The notes: generated by a model from the sequence alone, not told the origin. A DNA stretch of 64,000 nt from Robertkochia marina (GCF_004799345.1 NZ_SSMC01000002.1:744001-808000); one strand, 5' to 3'; shown: positions 1 through 9,423, numbered from the stretch's first letter. Numbers and translations are program-made.

Positions 1-1374
1 TTTAAGCTCCATAGCCAACATTCTGGCTTCATAGGCATCTTCACTGTTATCTACACACATACTGGTGTGCTGTTCAAGGGAGCGTTCCAGAATTACCTTC
101 GATCGCAGGCCGTTCTTTAAAACCTGATCATAAACCTCTTCCACATCAAAAGAGACTTCAGGGGTATTGGCAAACTTCTCTCGCAGCTTCTCCGGCATCT
201 TATAAAAGAAATTTCTTTCGATCTCTTCATCGTCTTTAATGCTCTCCAGGTAGAAATCCGGATATTTGAATATGTGCTGCCAATCTACAGGGTCACTCCA
301 TAGCCCGAATCGTGCCACATTGTTCCCGAGGTCAATGACGGTAAACTTATTTTTATTAGGCAATACCCTTGACCCCCGACCTATCATCTGAAAATAAAGG
401 GTGAGCGAACGTGTAGCGCGGTTTAGAATGATACTCTCTACTGTGGGTTCGTCAAACCCGGTGGTTAGAATACTCACCGAGCTCAGAATAGCATCGGGAG
501 TGTTTCTGAACCATCTGAGGATCTCTTTCCGGTCTTTGCTGCTATGGGTGTTATCAAGATGTCGAACCGGATAGCCTGCCTCCCGAAACAATTCATAAAC
601 ATACCAGGAAGTATTTATACCGTTATTGAATATGAGGGTTTTCTTCCCTTTCGATTTTTCCTCGTAAGCCGTCAACAGTTTCTCCTGCATATCGATCTTC
701 GAGTATAGCGCTTCTGATGATTTAACAGTATAATCACCATTGATACCCACCTTCAGCGAGGTCAGCCCCACATCATAAGAGTAGATGTCTGCCTTGGCTA
801 GAAAGCCTTTATCTATCAAGGCCTGTATAGGCTCTCCCGTGATAAGTTCATTATAATTATCCTTCATAGGAAGCTTAATATTAGAACTTAAGGGAGTGGC
901 TGTTACCCCAATGATGAAGCTTTGTTTAAAAAAAGAAAGAAGTTTACGAAAAGAGTTGTAGTGGGCCTCATCAATGATGACCAACCCTACATTATCGATC
1001 TCCAGTTTATTGTCATTCAAACGGTTTTTCAAGGTCTCTACCATCGCAACAAAACACATGTATTCGTGTTGATCGGGCAGTTCCTTTACTTTACTGTTTA
1101 TGATCTTATTCTTAACATTAAAACCACGCAGCATTCTGGAGGTTTGTTTGCTCAACTCAATTCTGTGCGTGAGCACCACCACCTTTTTACCGTACTCTTC
1201 TATATACCTTCTTACGATCTCAGAGAAAATCACCGTTTTTCCTCCTCCTGTTGGCAGTTGGTATAACAAATGATAATTGGAGGGGCGATTATCTATGCGA
1301 TCGAAAATCTGATCTATAGCTCCTTTTTGATATCCGTATAGCTCTTTTTTCTCTATTTCATCTATCGCATGCAT
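1..1374 (-). CDS. DEAD/DEAH-box superfamily 2 helicase, 3' end outside window
   Basis: An uninterrupted minus-strand frame runs from an ATG at 1374 to the window edge (458 codons), so the C-terminus is missing. Helicase motifs appear in order: Walker A LPTGGGKT near residue 41, the DEAH box, TATP (motif III) and QMIGRGSR (motif VI). This is the layout of SF2 helicases related to the type III restriction Res/RadD group. It presumably couples ATP hydrolysis to remodelling of DNA or RNA. No methylase or specificity gene is visible beside it, so a restriction role is not supported here. A second in-frame ATG lies at 1370 only in another frame, so 1374 is the best start. Confidence 0.85.
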   Translation of the reverse strand, partial: MHAIDEIEKKELYGYQKGAIDQIFDRIDNRPSNYHLLYQLPTGGGKTVIFSEIVRRYIEEYGKKVVVLTHRIELSKQTSRMLRGFNVKNKIINSKVKELPDQHEYMCFVAMVETLKNRLNDNKLEIDNVGLVIIDEAHYNSFRKLLSFFKQSFIIGVTATPLSSNIKLPMKDNYNELITGEPIQALIDKGFLAKADIYSYDVGLTSLKVGINGDYTVKSSEALYSKIDMQEKLLTAYEEKSKGKKTLIFNNGINTSWYVYELFREAGYPVRHLDNTHSSKDRKEILRWFRNTPDAILSSVSILTTGFDEPTVESIILNRATRSLTLYFQMIGRGSRVLPNKNKFTVIDLGNNVARFGLWSDPVDWQHIFKYPDFYLESIKDDEEIERNFFYKMPEKLREKFANTPEVSFDVEEVYDQVLKNGLRSKVILERSLEQHTSMCVDNSEDAYEARMLAMELK

Positions 1375-1603
1375 AGTTCCAGGGCGCCTAAAGTTTAAAC
1401 CAGCAAAATTAATTGAAATAAGGGATACCTTGAAATTTTAAACAAACAAATCTGGAAATTAACAAATTGACACCTCCCTCACCCGTCGGTAATCAGACTT
1501 CTTATAGGAATCTTAACATAATTCATATGGCTATCACGATGATAAAGCCTAGTTTCGCACTTTTAACTTAAGAACAGGCATTTAGCCTCACAAAATTCAT
1601 TTT

Positions 1604-2032
1604 ATGAGTCAAGTAAAAGCAAATGACACAGTAAAAGTGCACTACACCGGAAAACTTACCAACGGACAGGTTTTTGACAGCTCCCTGGAAAGAGAACCTC
1701 TTGAATTCACCCTGGGACAAGGTATGCTGATCCCCGGATTCGAGAAAGGTATTCTGGATATGGCAGTAAATGAGAAAAAAACACTTGAAATTCCTTCAGA
1801 GGAAGCCTATGGTGATGTTAAGCCTGAACTGGTACAAGAGGTTATGAAGAGTGAGTTACCGTCTGAGATCGAACCTAAAGTAGGTATGGGACTGGTTTCT
1901 AAAACCCCGGACGGAAGAGAGATTCCTCTGGTAGTTTCTGAGATCAAAGAAGAAAGCATCATGGTAGATGCCAATCACCCTCTTGCAGGAAAAGATCTGA
2001 TCTTTGAAGTAGAAGTGATCGAAATTCTTTAA
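1604..2032 (+). CDS. FKBP-type peptidyl-prolyl cis-trans isomerase, SlyD-like
   Basis: 142 residues. The N-terminus (VKVHYTGKLTNGQVFDSS, GQGMLIPGFEKGI) is the FKBP fold, and the middle part (about residues 70-120) fits the insert-in-flap domain of SlyD-type chaperone isomerases. It lacks the His-rich metal-binding tail of E. coli SlyD. It has no signal peptide, so it is cytoplasmic, and should catalyse proline isomerisation and assist folding. It is monocistronic, with a perfect terminator directly downstream. Upstream at 1550-1557, TAGTTTCG is one base from the Bacteroidota -7 box. Confidence 0.9.
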   Translation: MSQVKANDTVKVHYTGKLTNGQVFDSSLEREPLEFTLGQGMLIPGFEKGILDMAVNEKKTLEIPSEEAYGDVKPELVQEVMKSELPSEIEPKVGMGLVSKTPDGREIPLVVSEIKEESIMVDANHPLAGKDLIFEVEVIEIL

Positions 2033-2057
2033 TTAGAAGTTCCTTGAATAAAACAAG

Positions 2058-2090
2058 ATCCGGTTACCTGAATGGGTAACCGGATTTTTT
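2058..2090 (+). terminator. Rho-independent terminator after the FKBP gene
   Basis: An 11-bp perfect stem (ATCCGGTTACC, 2058-2068, with GGTAACCGGAT, 2075-2085), a 6-nt loop and a run of T. It lies 26 nt after the FKBP stop codon. Confidence 0.9.
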
Positions 2091-2209
2091 ATTTCCGGGA
2101 GGCGCAAACCATTTATTTACAGCATATAATTCGGTTTTTACTTAAATAAATCATAAAATTTAGCCAAATATCCTTAAATAAAGGGGGTAGACTTGCTTTT
2201 TCAAAAAAA

Positions 2210-2247
2210 AAATGTTATTAAGTGTGGGTAATTACCTAATAACATTT
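2210..2247 (+). promoter_or_regulatory. Perfect hairpin in the rpoD 5' leader, ending 2 nt before the start codon
   Basis: AAATGTTATTA (2210-2220) is exactly complementary to TAATAACATTT (2237-2247). The loop contains the perfect palindrome GGTAATTACC (2227-2236). The start codon of rpoD is at 2250. It is not a terminator because no T tract follows. It could be a protein-binding operator or an RNA structure that limits ribosome access. TAGACTTG upstream (2189-2196) is close to the -7 box, which would place the hairpin inside the leader RNA. The sequence is certain; the function is inferred. Confidence 0.6.
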
Positions 2248-2249
2248 AT

Positions 2250-3113
2250 ATGAGACAATTAAAGATCGTTAAGCAGGTTACCAACCGCGAATCCAAATCC
2301 CTTGACAAATACCTACAGGATATCAGCAAGATCGACATGATCACCGCTGATGAGGAGGTTGAATTGGCCAGGCGGATCAAACAGGGCGATCACGCTGCCC
2401 TTGAGAAGCTGACCAAATCAAATTTAAGATTCGTTGTTTCGGTTGCCAAACAGTACCAAAATCAAGGGCTGAAGCTTTCCGATCTTATCAATGAAGGTAA
2501 TATAGGACTGGTTAAGGCTGCCAAAAGATTTGATGAGACCAGGGGTTTTAAATTCATTTCGTATGCCGTATGGTGGATCCGCCAATCGATACTGCAGGCC
2601 CTTGCCGAACAGTCGCGTATCGTTAGACTGCCTTTAAATAAAATAGGTTCGATCAATAAGATCAATAAAGCCTATTCATTCCTGGAGCAACAGCACGAAC
2701 GTCCGCCGTCTGCAGAAGAGCTGGCAAGAGAGTTAGATATGACCGTGAAAGATGTGAAGCAATCCTTGAAAAATGCCGGTCGGCATGTTTCCATGGACGC
2801 TCCTTTAAAAGAAGGAGAAACATCAAATCTCTACGACGTGGTAAAATCGGCCGAATCTCCTGTTCCCGACAAGAAGTTGATCCATGATTCCTTACATACC
2901 GAGATTACACGAGCACTTGACACCTTATCTACTCGTGAGGCTGATGTGATCAAATTAAATTACGGTATAGGCCAGGAACAACCGATGACCCTTGAGGAGA
3001 TTGGCGATATTTTTGATCTAACCAGAGAAAGGGTAAGGCAAATTCGCGAAAAAGGTATCAGAAGACTCCGTCATAATTCAAGAAGTAAGATACTTAAAAT
3101 GTATCTCGGATAA
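2250..3113 (+). CDS. rpoD: Primary RNA polymerase sigma factor (RpoD/SigA type)
   Basis: 287 residues, the short form of the housekeeping sigma factor typical of Bacteroidota, without region 1.1. Region 1.2 ([20 protein letters not shown]), region 2 ([48 protein letters not shown]), region 3 and the region 4 HTH ([19 protein letters not shown]) are all intact. It directs core polymerase to TTTG/TAnnTTTG promoters, many of which are visible in this window. It is preceded by a striking hairpin. PBP1A follows after 72 nt with no terminator, so read-through is possible. Confidence 0.96.
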   Translation: MRQLKIVKQVTNRESKSLDKYLQDISKIDMITADEEVELARRIKQGDHAALEKLTKSNLRFVVSVAKQYQNQGLKLSDLINEGNIGLVKAAKRFDETRGFKFISYAVWWIRQSILQALAEQSRIVRLPLNKIGSINKINKAYSFLEQQHERPPSAEELARELDMTVKDVKQSLKNAGRHVSMDAPLKEGETSNLYDVVKSAESPVPDKKLIHDSLHTEITRALDTLSTREADVIKLNYGIGQEQPMTLEEIGDIFDLTRERVRQIREKGIRRLRHNSRSKILKMYLG

Positions 3114-3185
3114 TTTTCACATATTTTAAGAAGATTTAAACATCTCAAAGGCTCTTTAAAACGTATACAGTTGTAAAGCTTTTAA

Positions 3186-5453
3186 ATGATCCTAAGATAC
3201 CTTACCAAACATAAAAAGACATTGGCTATCATTTCGGGTAGCCTTTTCTTTTTGTTATTACTGTTCATCCTATCAGTCTTCGCCGGTTTATGGGGAAGAA
3301 TTCCTTCCGAAGACGAGCTCCTGAACACTCAACTGGACAATGCTACCCTGATCACAGATCGTAACGGAAAGTCTTTGGGTTCTCTGCATAATCAGGACCG
3401 GCTTACGGTAGAATTCAGCGAGATCTCTCCTCACCTTATCGATGCCCTGATTGCTACAGAAGATGTTCGGTTCTATGAACACGATGGTGTTGATGTAAAA
3501 AGCCTGTTCAGAGTATTCTTTAAAACACTTTTACTGGGCGATGCTTCCTCCGGGGGTGGCAGCACAATTTCGCAGCAGTTAGCCAAGAATCTTTACCCCA
3601 GGGTGGGTTCGGGAACTACTGCCCTTGTCGCAGCAAAGATCAGAGAATCTGTGATCGCTAATCGCATTGAAGAACTTTATTCAAAAGAGGAGATCTTAGA
3701 AAAATACCTCAATACCGTGCCGTTTTCAGATAATACCTATGGGGTGGAAAGAGCGGCAAAACATTTTTTCAATAAACCAGCCAAGAATTTAAATGTAAAA
3801 GAATCTGCCCTCCTTATCGGCATGCTGAAGGCTACCCATACCTATAATCCACGACTTTTCCCTGAAAGAAGTTTAGAGAGACGAAATACCGTTCTAGCGC
3901 AAATGGTTAAGTATGGAAAGCTGGACAGTGAAGCATTTGATGAGCTCAGCACCCAGGAATTGGATCTTAACCTTACCAGGATATATGCCGAGGAAGCAAG
4001 TGCTTTGTACTTCAAGGAGCAGGTAAGAAAAGAGCTGGAAACATGGGCTTCCCATTATGAGAAAGAAACCGGAAATACCATCGACATCTATGCTGAGGGA
4101 CTTCAGGTAAAGACCACTCTTGACCTGGACATGCAAATAAAGGCTGAAGCGTCAATGAAACAGCACCTGAAAACCCTGCAGCGTCAATTCGAAAAGGGTT
4201 ATACCAAAAGTGCTCCATGGAATAATGATGTCCTGCTGGAGAAAGTCATCAAAACCTCTCCTGTCTATAAAGATCTTAAAGATCAAGGGTACTCAAACCA
4301 AAAGATCCGGGAGATCCTGCAAAAAAAGGAAAACAGACATGTGTTTGACTGGTCAGGTCAAAACCAGAAGTCTATGAGCATAAAAGACAGTCTGGCGCAT
4401 TACCTGAAACTCCTGAATACGGGTTGGGTAAGTTTAGAAGCTTCTACCGGTGCTGTAAGAACCTGGATCGGGGGTATTGACTACCGGTTTTTGCAATATG
4501 ATCATGTTCTTCAGAGCAAACGGCAGGTCGGTTCCGTATTTAAACCGCTGGTCTATGCCACAGCCATCGAAGAAGGGATCTCCCCCTGTAAACATTACGA
4601 TCTTCGAAAGGTAGAGTACGAAAATCTGGAAGGATGGACCCCTAAAAACACCTCTCGTAAAGAGAATACCGATTACCTGAATTATTCAATGCAATATGCC
4701 CTTAGTCATTCGGTAAATACTGTTGCCGTAAAGGTTCTGGAGGATGCCGGTATTGACCCCGTTATTAATACCGCCCGCAACCTCGGTATTGTTTCAGATC
4801 TGCCAAGGGTACCCTCGCTGGCCCTGGGTACGGCTGAAGTTTCGGTACTGGAGATCGCTACCGCTTACACTGCCTTCCTGAACGAAGGTACAGCCAGTAC
4901 GCCTTATTTTATTACCTCGATCACAAACAGGCAGGGAGAGGTTTTGTACGAGCATCAGGACAACGCTGAGGATGAACGCGTACAAGCCATATCACCGGGC
5001 ACGGCCAGGGTGGTATTAGAAATGATGCGTTCTACCATTGAAGAAGGAACCGCTAACCGTATAAGAACCGCCTATCATATAAAGAGCGATCTGGGAGGAA
5101 AAACAGGTACAACACAAAACAACAAGGATGGTTGGTTTGTGGGGTTAAGTAAGGATCTGGTGAGTGTTTCCTGGGTAGGACTTGATGATCAACGCCTGGG
5201 ATTCCCTTCTACCCAAATGGGTCAGGGCGCCAATTCAGCCTTGCCTCTTTTTGCCCTTTGGTGGAAGAAACTGGAGCATGATCCGCAATACAAAGATTTA
5301 ACCTCTGCCACCTTTCCTGAAGCCGATGAGGAAATAACGGCCATGCTGGATTGCGAACCTGTGAAAAAGGATGGTTTTTTCAAACGTTTGTTTAAAAATC
5401 CAAAAAAGACCAGAAAAAGAGACTTTAAGGGCCTGTCAGAAGCTACAGAATAA
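3186..5453 (+). CDS. Penicillin-binding protein 1A, bifunctional transglycosylase/transpeptidase
   Basis: 755 residues. One N-terminal transmembrane helix (about 13-35) is followed by the GT51 glycosyltransferase domain with EDVRFYEHDGVD and GGSTISQQLAKNL. The transpeptidase domain carries the SxxK motif (GSVFKP), SxN (SVN) and KTG (KTGTTQNNKDGW), so both activities should be intact. It polymerises and cross-links peptidoglycan from the periplasmic side of the inner membrane. The basic C-terminal tail (FFKRLFKNPKKTRKR) is unusual but looks genuine. The start follows an A/T-rich tract 72 nt after rpoD. Confidence 0.95.
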   Translation: MILRYLTKHKKTLAIISGSLFFLLLLFILSVFAGLWGRIPSEDELLNTQLDNATLITDRNGKSLGSLHNQDRLTVEFSEISPHLIDALIATEDVRFYEHDGVDVKSLFRVFFKTLLLGDASSGGGSTISQQLAKNLYPRVGSGTTALVAAKIRESVIANRIEELYSKEEILEKYLNTVPFSDNTYGVERAAKHFFNKPAKNLNVKESALLIGMLKATHTYNPRLFPERSLERRNTVLAQMVKYGKLDSEAFDELSTQELDLNLTRIYAEEASALYFKEQVRKELETWASHYEKETGNTIDIYAEGLQVKTTLDLDMQIKAEASMKQHLKTLQRQFEKGYTKSAPWNNDVLLEKVIKTSPVYKDLKDQGYSNQKIREILQKKENRHVFDWSGQNQKSMSIKDSLAHYLKLLNTGWVSLEASTGAVRTWIGGIDYRFLQYDHVLQSKRQVGSVFKPLVYATAIEEGISPCKHYDLRKVEYENLEGWTPKNTSRKENTDYLNYSMQYALSHSVNTVAVKVLEDAGIDPVINTARNLGIVSDLPRVPSLALGTAEVSVLEIATAYTAFLNEGTASTPYFITSITNRQGEVLYEHQDNAEDERVQAISPGTARVVLEMMRSTIEEGTANRIRTAYHIKSDLGGKTGTTQNNKDGWFVGLSKDLVSVSWVGLDDQRLGFPSTQMGQGANSALPLFALWWKKLEHDPQYKDLTSATFPEADEEITAMLDCEPVKKDGFFKRLFKNPKKTRKRDFKGLSEATE

Positions 5454-5490
5454 TGTTCAGGCTGCGTTTTTATACTCAGGAAATCCTAAT

Positions 5491-5498
5491 TACTTTTG
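5491..5498 (+). promoter_or_regulatory. -7 box TACTTTTG upstream of the MscS gene
   Basis: An exact match to TAnnTTTG, 13 nt before the annotated ATG at 5512. Transcription would start around 5503, giving an almost leaderless mRNA or favouring the second ATG at 5521. The -33 element is weak. Confidence 0.55.
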
Positions 5499-5511
5499 TG
5501 CGTGAAAACCA

Positions 5512-6792
5512 ATGTCTCCTATGACTGAATACGATTATTTAGCAGAAATATCCACCTATCTGAAGCAATTCCTTGTTGAACAGGGTTATTCTGAACTACT
5601 GGCACAAAGGATTAATCTCGGCGTGAATCTGCTGATAGCCATCATTTTTATTTTACTTCTGGATCAAATATTAAGAAGGATCATTATCTCAGGTTTCCGC
5701 AGATTTTCAAACAAGACCAAAACAACTTTTGATGACTATCTGGCCCAGGGAAATTTTCCGAAATACATGGCCCATATCATCCCCCTGATCATTTTCGAAC
5801 AGCTAATACCGATCATCTTCAACGATTTTCCGGGGTGGATGAAATTTTGCCTGAAAGCTGTTGATGTGTACCTGATCGTACTGGTGGTATGGATACTCCG
5901 AAGTATTACCAAGTCGGTAAAAGGGTATCTTAAAACCAAACCATACTTTAAAGATAAACCTCTGGATTCCTACAGCCAGGTAGGTATCATTTTTCTTTGG
6001 GCTATTGGAGGCCTGGTTATTTTTTCAGAGCTTACCGATCAGGATATCCTGCAATTCTTAGCCACCTTGGGGGCTGCATCGGCTATTATCCTACTCATGT
6101 TCCGTGATACTATTTTAGGGTTTGTTGCCAGTATACAGGTATCCATAAATGATATGGTTCGTATAGGAGACTGGATCACCCTAGATAAATTCGGGGCAGA
6201 TGGAGATGTGATCGAGATCAATCTCACAACAGTAAAGGTTCGAAATTTTGATAATACCATAACCACTATTCCCACCTATTCCCTTATTTCTGATTCTTTC
6301 AGAAACTGGAGAGGAATGACAGAGAGCGGTGGACGAAGAATAAAACGAGTACTTCAGATCAAGGCTTCCAGTGTTAAATTCCTTTCAGGAGAAGAAATAG
6401 AGGATTTGAAAAAAATTCAACTAATAGCCCCATATCTAGACCGCAGACAAAAGGATATAGATCGCTTTAATACTGAAAGATCGATCGATAAATCTGTAGC
6501 GGTAAACGGAAGAAACCAAACCAACCTTGGGGTGTTCAGGAAATATTGTGATGAGTATCTTGAGCATCATCCGGCTATCAACAAGGAGCTGTTAATGATG
6601 TCCAGGTTGCTGCCCCCAACCAATGAAGGGATCCCTTTGGAGATTTACGCCTTTTCCTCAGATAAGGTCTGGGAAAATTACGAAAGAATCCAGGCTGATA
6701 TTATGGAACATCTGTACGCAGCCCTGCCTTATTTCCGACTGGAACTTCATGAGAAGCCAACGTCTCATGACATTTCTCGTCTAAAGAGTTGA
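5512..6792 (+). CDS. MscS-family mechanosensitive channel, YbdG-like
   Basis: 426 residues. About five hydrophobic segments occupy the first half (near 35-55, 80-100, 115-135, 160-180 and 185-205). They are followed by the conserved pore/beta-domain junction LGAASAIILLMFRDTILGF and then GDWITLDKFGADGDVIEINL, the MscS beta domain. The long soluble C-terminus and the loop after the beta domain resemble the YbdG/MscM branch. It would release solutes from the cytoplasm on hypo-osmotic shock. The start is uncertain between 5512 and 5521 because the promoter box lies so close. Confidence 0.9.
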   Translation: MSPMTEYDYLAEISTYLKQFLVEQGYSELLAQRINLGVNLLIAIIFILLLDQILRRIIISGFRRFSNKTKTTFDDYLAQGNFPKYMAHIIPLIIFEQLIPIIFNDFPGWMKFCLKAVDVYLIVLVVWILRSITKSVKGYLKTKPYFKDKPLDSYSQVGIIFLWAIGGLVIFSELTDQDILQFLATLGAASAIILLMFRDTILGFVASIQVSINDMVRIGDWITLDKFGADGDVIEINLTTVKVRNFDNTITTIPTYSLISDSFRNWRGMTESGGRRIKRVLQIKASSVKFLSGEEIEDLKKIQLIAPYLDRRQKDIDRFNTERSIDKSVAVNGRNQTNLGVFRKYCDEYLEHHPAINKELLMMSRLLPPTNEGIPLEIYAFSSDKVWENYERIQADIMEHLYAALPYFRLELHEKPTSHDISRLKS

Positions 6793-6853
6793 TTTTTAGC
6801 GTATTGTTAAGACAGGATTAAAGGTTGATTCACTACTTTGACAATAAAAAGTT

Positions 6854-7075
6854 ATGAAATCAACTGCCATGGTCATGGTTATTCTCGTGACTCTATTCTT
6901 AGTTCTTTTAACCGCATTCTCTCAAATGGATATAAGACCGGATATCATTTTTTTTCTGATGATGTTGGGCCAACTATTGGTGATCTTCATGGTTTATATG
7001 GTACTCACTGATAATTATACCACTACCAAAACCTTTGAAGATTGGTATGAAGACCATCCTATTGACAAGGAATGA
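6854..7075 (+). CDS. Small two-helix membrane protein, function unknown
   Basis: 73 residues, not recognised. Two hydrophobic segments (about 5-23 and 31-51) are followed by a short acidic tail containing FEDWYEDHP. This predicts an inner-membrane hairpin with a cytosolic or periplasmic acidic end. TACTTTG, one base short of a consensus -7 box, lies just upstream. It sits alone between the MscS channel gene and a small secreted protein gene. Confidence 0.7.
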   Translation: MKSTAMVMVILVTLFLVLLTAFSQMDIRPDIIFFLMMLGQLLVIFMVYMVLTDNYTTTKTFEDWYEDHPIDKE

Positions 7076-7226
7076 TCAGATTTCTATAGAAAATTTTTGA
7101 TATTCTTCACATTATGGAAGGCTAAATCTAAGCGTTTCGTTAATTCTTTGGTAAAATAAACTTAAGAGGACAAAAGCTGCACTAATTGCTTGATAACTTT
7201 AAGTAAACCAATAAATTACAACCGTC

Positions 7227-7418
7227 ATGAAAACGCTCATTTACCTTTTGATCGTACTCATTTCTTCTGCCATAGGAAAGGAGTCTAGTGATAAAAAATC
7301 ATCTGAATGTTCTTACAATGAGCCTGAATGTACTGGGGTAGAAAGTTGTTTCCTGCCAGTTATTGAACAAAAGAAGGTGTACACTCCATTTTCTTGTGAA
7401 GAGGGGCAACTTTCCTGA
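7227..7418 (+). CDS. Small secreted cysteine-containing peptide, hypothetical
   Basis: 63 residues. The start ATGAAAACG follows an A-rich leader. A short signal-peptide-like N-terminus (KTLIYLLIVLISSAIG) is followed by a polar region with four cysteines (SSEC, EPEC, ESCF, FSCEE), which could form two disulfides in the periplasm. No family is recognised. The cysteine spacing and signal peptide argue that it is real, but the short length leaves doubt. It converges on the aldehyde dehydrogenase gene with a 15-nt gap. Confidence 0.5.
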   Translation: MKTLIYLLIVLISSAIGKESSDKKSSECSYNEPECTGVESCFLPVIEQKKVYTPFSCEEGQLS

Positions 7419-7433
7419 TCTTCCCCTCATTGC

Positions 7434-8789
7434 TCAGCCTTTAATGTAAACCGTTTTTACGTTTACAAAACTACGTATGCCTTCCAGTCCTAATTCTCTG
7501 CCATATCCTGAATTCTTCACCCCTCCGAAGGGAAGTCTGGGATCAGACTTTACCAGCTCATTTACGAAAACAGCTCCCTCTTCAAATCTGGGGATATAAC
7601 TTTTTATCCTCTCAATGTCTTGGGTAAAAATACTTACACCTAACCCGAAGTTGGTTTGATTAGACAGTTCTATAGCTTCCTCTATTCCATCAAAAACACA
7701 AACGCACATTAGCGGCCCGAACGTTTCTTCCTGCATGACAGCTACCGTAGGATCGTTAGTCTTCAAGACCGTTGGTTCAAAATATGCTCTCTTGCGGTCT
7801 CCCCCACACAAAATTGTTGCTCCGGCAGTAATTGACCTGTTCATCTGATCTTCCAGCTCTTCAGCAAGTTCTTCCCTGGCCAATACACCTATATAGGTTT
7901 CTTCATCCAAAGGATCGCCAGAACGAAGTTTCTTAACCTCCTCCAGAAAGCGGTCTATAAATTCATCCGCTATATGCTTATCAACCAGTAACCGCTTTGC
8001 GGCAATACAACTCTGACCGGTATTTTGATACCGGGCATTTATGACCGTATTGAGCGCTTCTTTAAGATCTGCATCTTTGAGAATGATCGTAGCATTGCTG
8101 CCTCCAAGTTCCAGAAGGGAGCTTTTTATATTTTTTCCCGCTATTGCGGCTACAGCTTTTCCTGCCGCCTCACTCCCGGTTAAACTTACCGCACGTACTT
8201 TCGGATGTTCTAACACCATCTCTACCTTATCGCTGCCAATTACAAGATTTTGAAAAGTACCTTCAGGAAAGCCACAATCGATAAAGATCTTTTGTATCTC
8301 CTCTGCGCAACCCATCACATTAGACGCGTGCTTGAGCAAACATGTATTACCGGCTAAAAGGGTCGGTACGGCAAAACGAAAAACCTGCCAAAAAGGATAA
8401 TTCCACGGCATTACGGCCAAAACAACCCCCAAAGGCTCATAGGCTACATAACTCATTGCAGCATCGGTGATAACCTCTTTATCCTTCAGAAACCCGGGAG
8501 CGTTATCAGAATAATAGTCACACAGCCAGGCACATTTTTCAATCTCAGCGATGGCTTGTTTAACAGGTTTTCCCATTTCCAGGCTCATTAAACGGGCATA
8601 GGCGTCCTTTTTCTTTAAAAGATGATCTCCTACCCCTTTTATTAACTCACAACGTTCATGAACCCCGGTTTTACGCCATGCTAAAAAACTATTGCTTCCC
8701 TTTTCGATCATATGCATCACCGTGGTCTCATCATATGCCTCGTATTGCGCTATCAGCTTTCCCGTATATGGATTTATGCTTTTGATCAT
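7434..8789 (-). CDS. NAD(P)-dependent aldehyde dehydrogenase, succinate-semialdehyde dehydrogenase type
   Basis: 451 residues from the ATG at 8789 (MIKSINPYTGKLI). The longer frame begins at TTG with an atypical extension and was trimmed. Family motifs are present: the catalytic Glu in LLELGGSNA, the catalytic Cys in NTGQSCIAAKR, and EETFGPL. The length and start resemble the short GabD-like enzymes that oxidise succinate semialdehyde to succinate, but the true substrate cannot be read from sequence alone. It is cytoplasmic, stands alone and is divergent from the gene at 8921. Confidence 0.88.
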   Translation of the reverse strand: MIKSINPYTGKLIAQYEAYDETTVMHMIEKGSNSFLAWRKTGVHERCELIKGVGDHLLKKKDAYARLMSLEMGKPVKQAIAEIEKCAWLCDYYSDNAPGFLKDKEVITDAAMSYVAYEPLGVVLAVMPWNYPFWQVFRFAVPTLLAGNTCLLKHASNVMGCAEEIQKIFIDCGFPEGTFQNLVIGSDKVEMVLEHPKVRAVSLTGSEAAGKAVAAIAGKNIKSSLLELGGSNATIILKDADLKEALNTVINARYQNTGQSCIAAKRLLVDKHIADEFIDRFLEEVKKLRSGDPLDEETYIGVLAREELAEELEDQMNRSITAGATILCGGDRKRAYFEPTVLKTNDPTVAVMQEETFGPLMCVCVFDGIEEAIELSNQTNFGLGVSIFTQDIERIKSYIPRFEEGAVFVNELVKSDPRLPFGGVKNSGYGRELGLEGIRSFVNVKTVYIKG

Positions 8790-8920
8790 TTTTTCTTTTA
8801 AAGGTATGAATAACAAGAAGGATTCAGGGACAGAAATGTTTATAAGTACGTTGAAAACCTTAACAATAGGTTTAAAAAAACAAAAGTTGAAAAACCTACC
8901 TTTAGTAAAACTACTTCATT

Positions 8921-9328
8921 ATGGCTTTAAGAAACGAGAATCTTCTCAACCTCAGACCCATCATCCCTAATGCTGTAATTTATGACTCCATGAGTAAGGA
9001 TGAGCGTTTTCAGAACACCACCCTTCGGCCGGTAATAAAGTTACAGAGCGAGCTATTAGTAGAAGCTTTTAAGAACTATGCTAACAAGCATAAAGGGGTA
9101 TTTTACAGTCTTTCACTGCCAAAGAAAATGGACTATATCGAAAATGTCGTTCAAAAGGATATGAAGTTCAGAAACTCCCTTAAAGGAATGATCATCGGGC
9201 AGTTTACCATTGAAGAATACCTGACCTATACCGATAATTCTTCTGCCCTGAATAAGCGGATGATGAAAATGGTGATAGAGCGGTTAAAAGATCAGCTGCA
9301 ACTGTTAGAGCAAGGTCATGTGGCCTAA
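8921..9328 (+). CDS. Conserved small cytosolic protein, function unknown
   Basis: 135 residues with no signal peptide or membrane segment, probably mostly helical. The N-terminus has RNENLLNLRPIIP and the C-terminal half is charged. It resembles a family I associate with Flavobacteria under uninformative labels, so no function is assigned. TACCTTTA (8897-8904) is one base from the -7 box, 16 nt before the start. It is followed by a repeat-rich spacer. Confidence 0.75.
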   Translation: MALRNENLLNLRPIIPNAVIYDSMSKDERFQNTTLRPVIKLQSELLVEAFKNYANKHKGVFYSLSLPKKMDYIENVVQKDMKFRNSLKGMIIGQFTIEEYLTYTDNSSALNKRMMKMVIERLKDQLQLLEQGHVA

Positions 9329-9334
9329 GGGGGG

Positions 9335-9413
9335 TAGCAGTTAGCAGTTAGCAGTTTGCGGTTTTCAGATTAAGTTTGCAGGTTACAGTTTGCGGTTAAC
9401 AGTTTGCGGTTTA
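9335..9413. repeat. Degenerate GCAGTTA/GCAGTTTGCGGTT minisatellite
   Basis: Units such as GCAGTTA, then GCAGTTTGCGGTT, ACAGTTTGCGGTT and ACAGTTTGCGGTT recur with a basic 6-7 bp step. The tract lies between two convergent genes and has no convincing coding potential. Confidence 0.8.
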
Positions 9414-9423
9414 CATGGTGACT

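Noticed and set aside
922-1266. 114-codon plus-strand frame at the left end
   Set aside because: It is antisense to the helicase, whose motifs I, II and III lie on the minus strand in exactly this interval.
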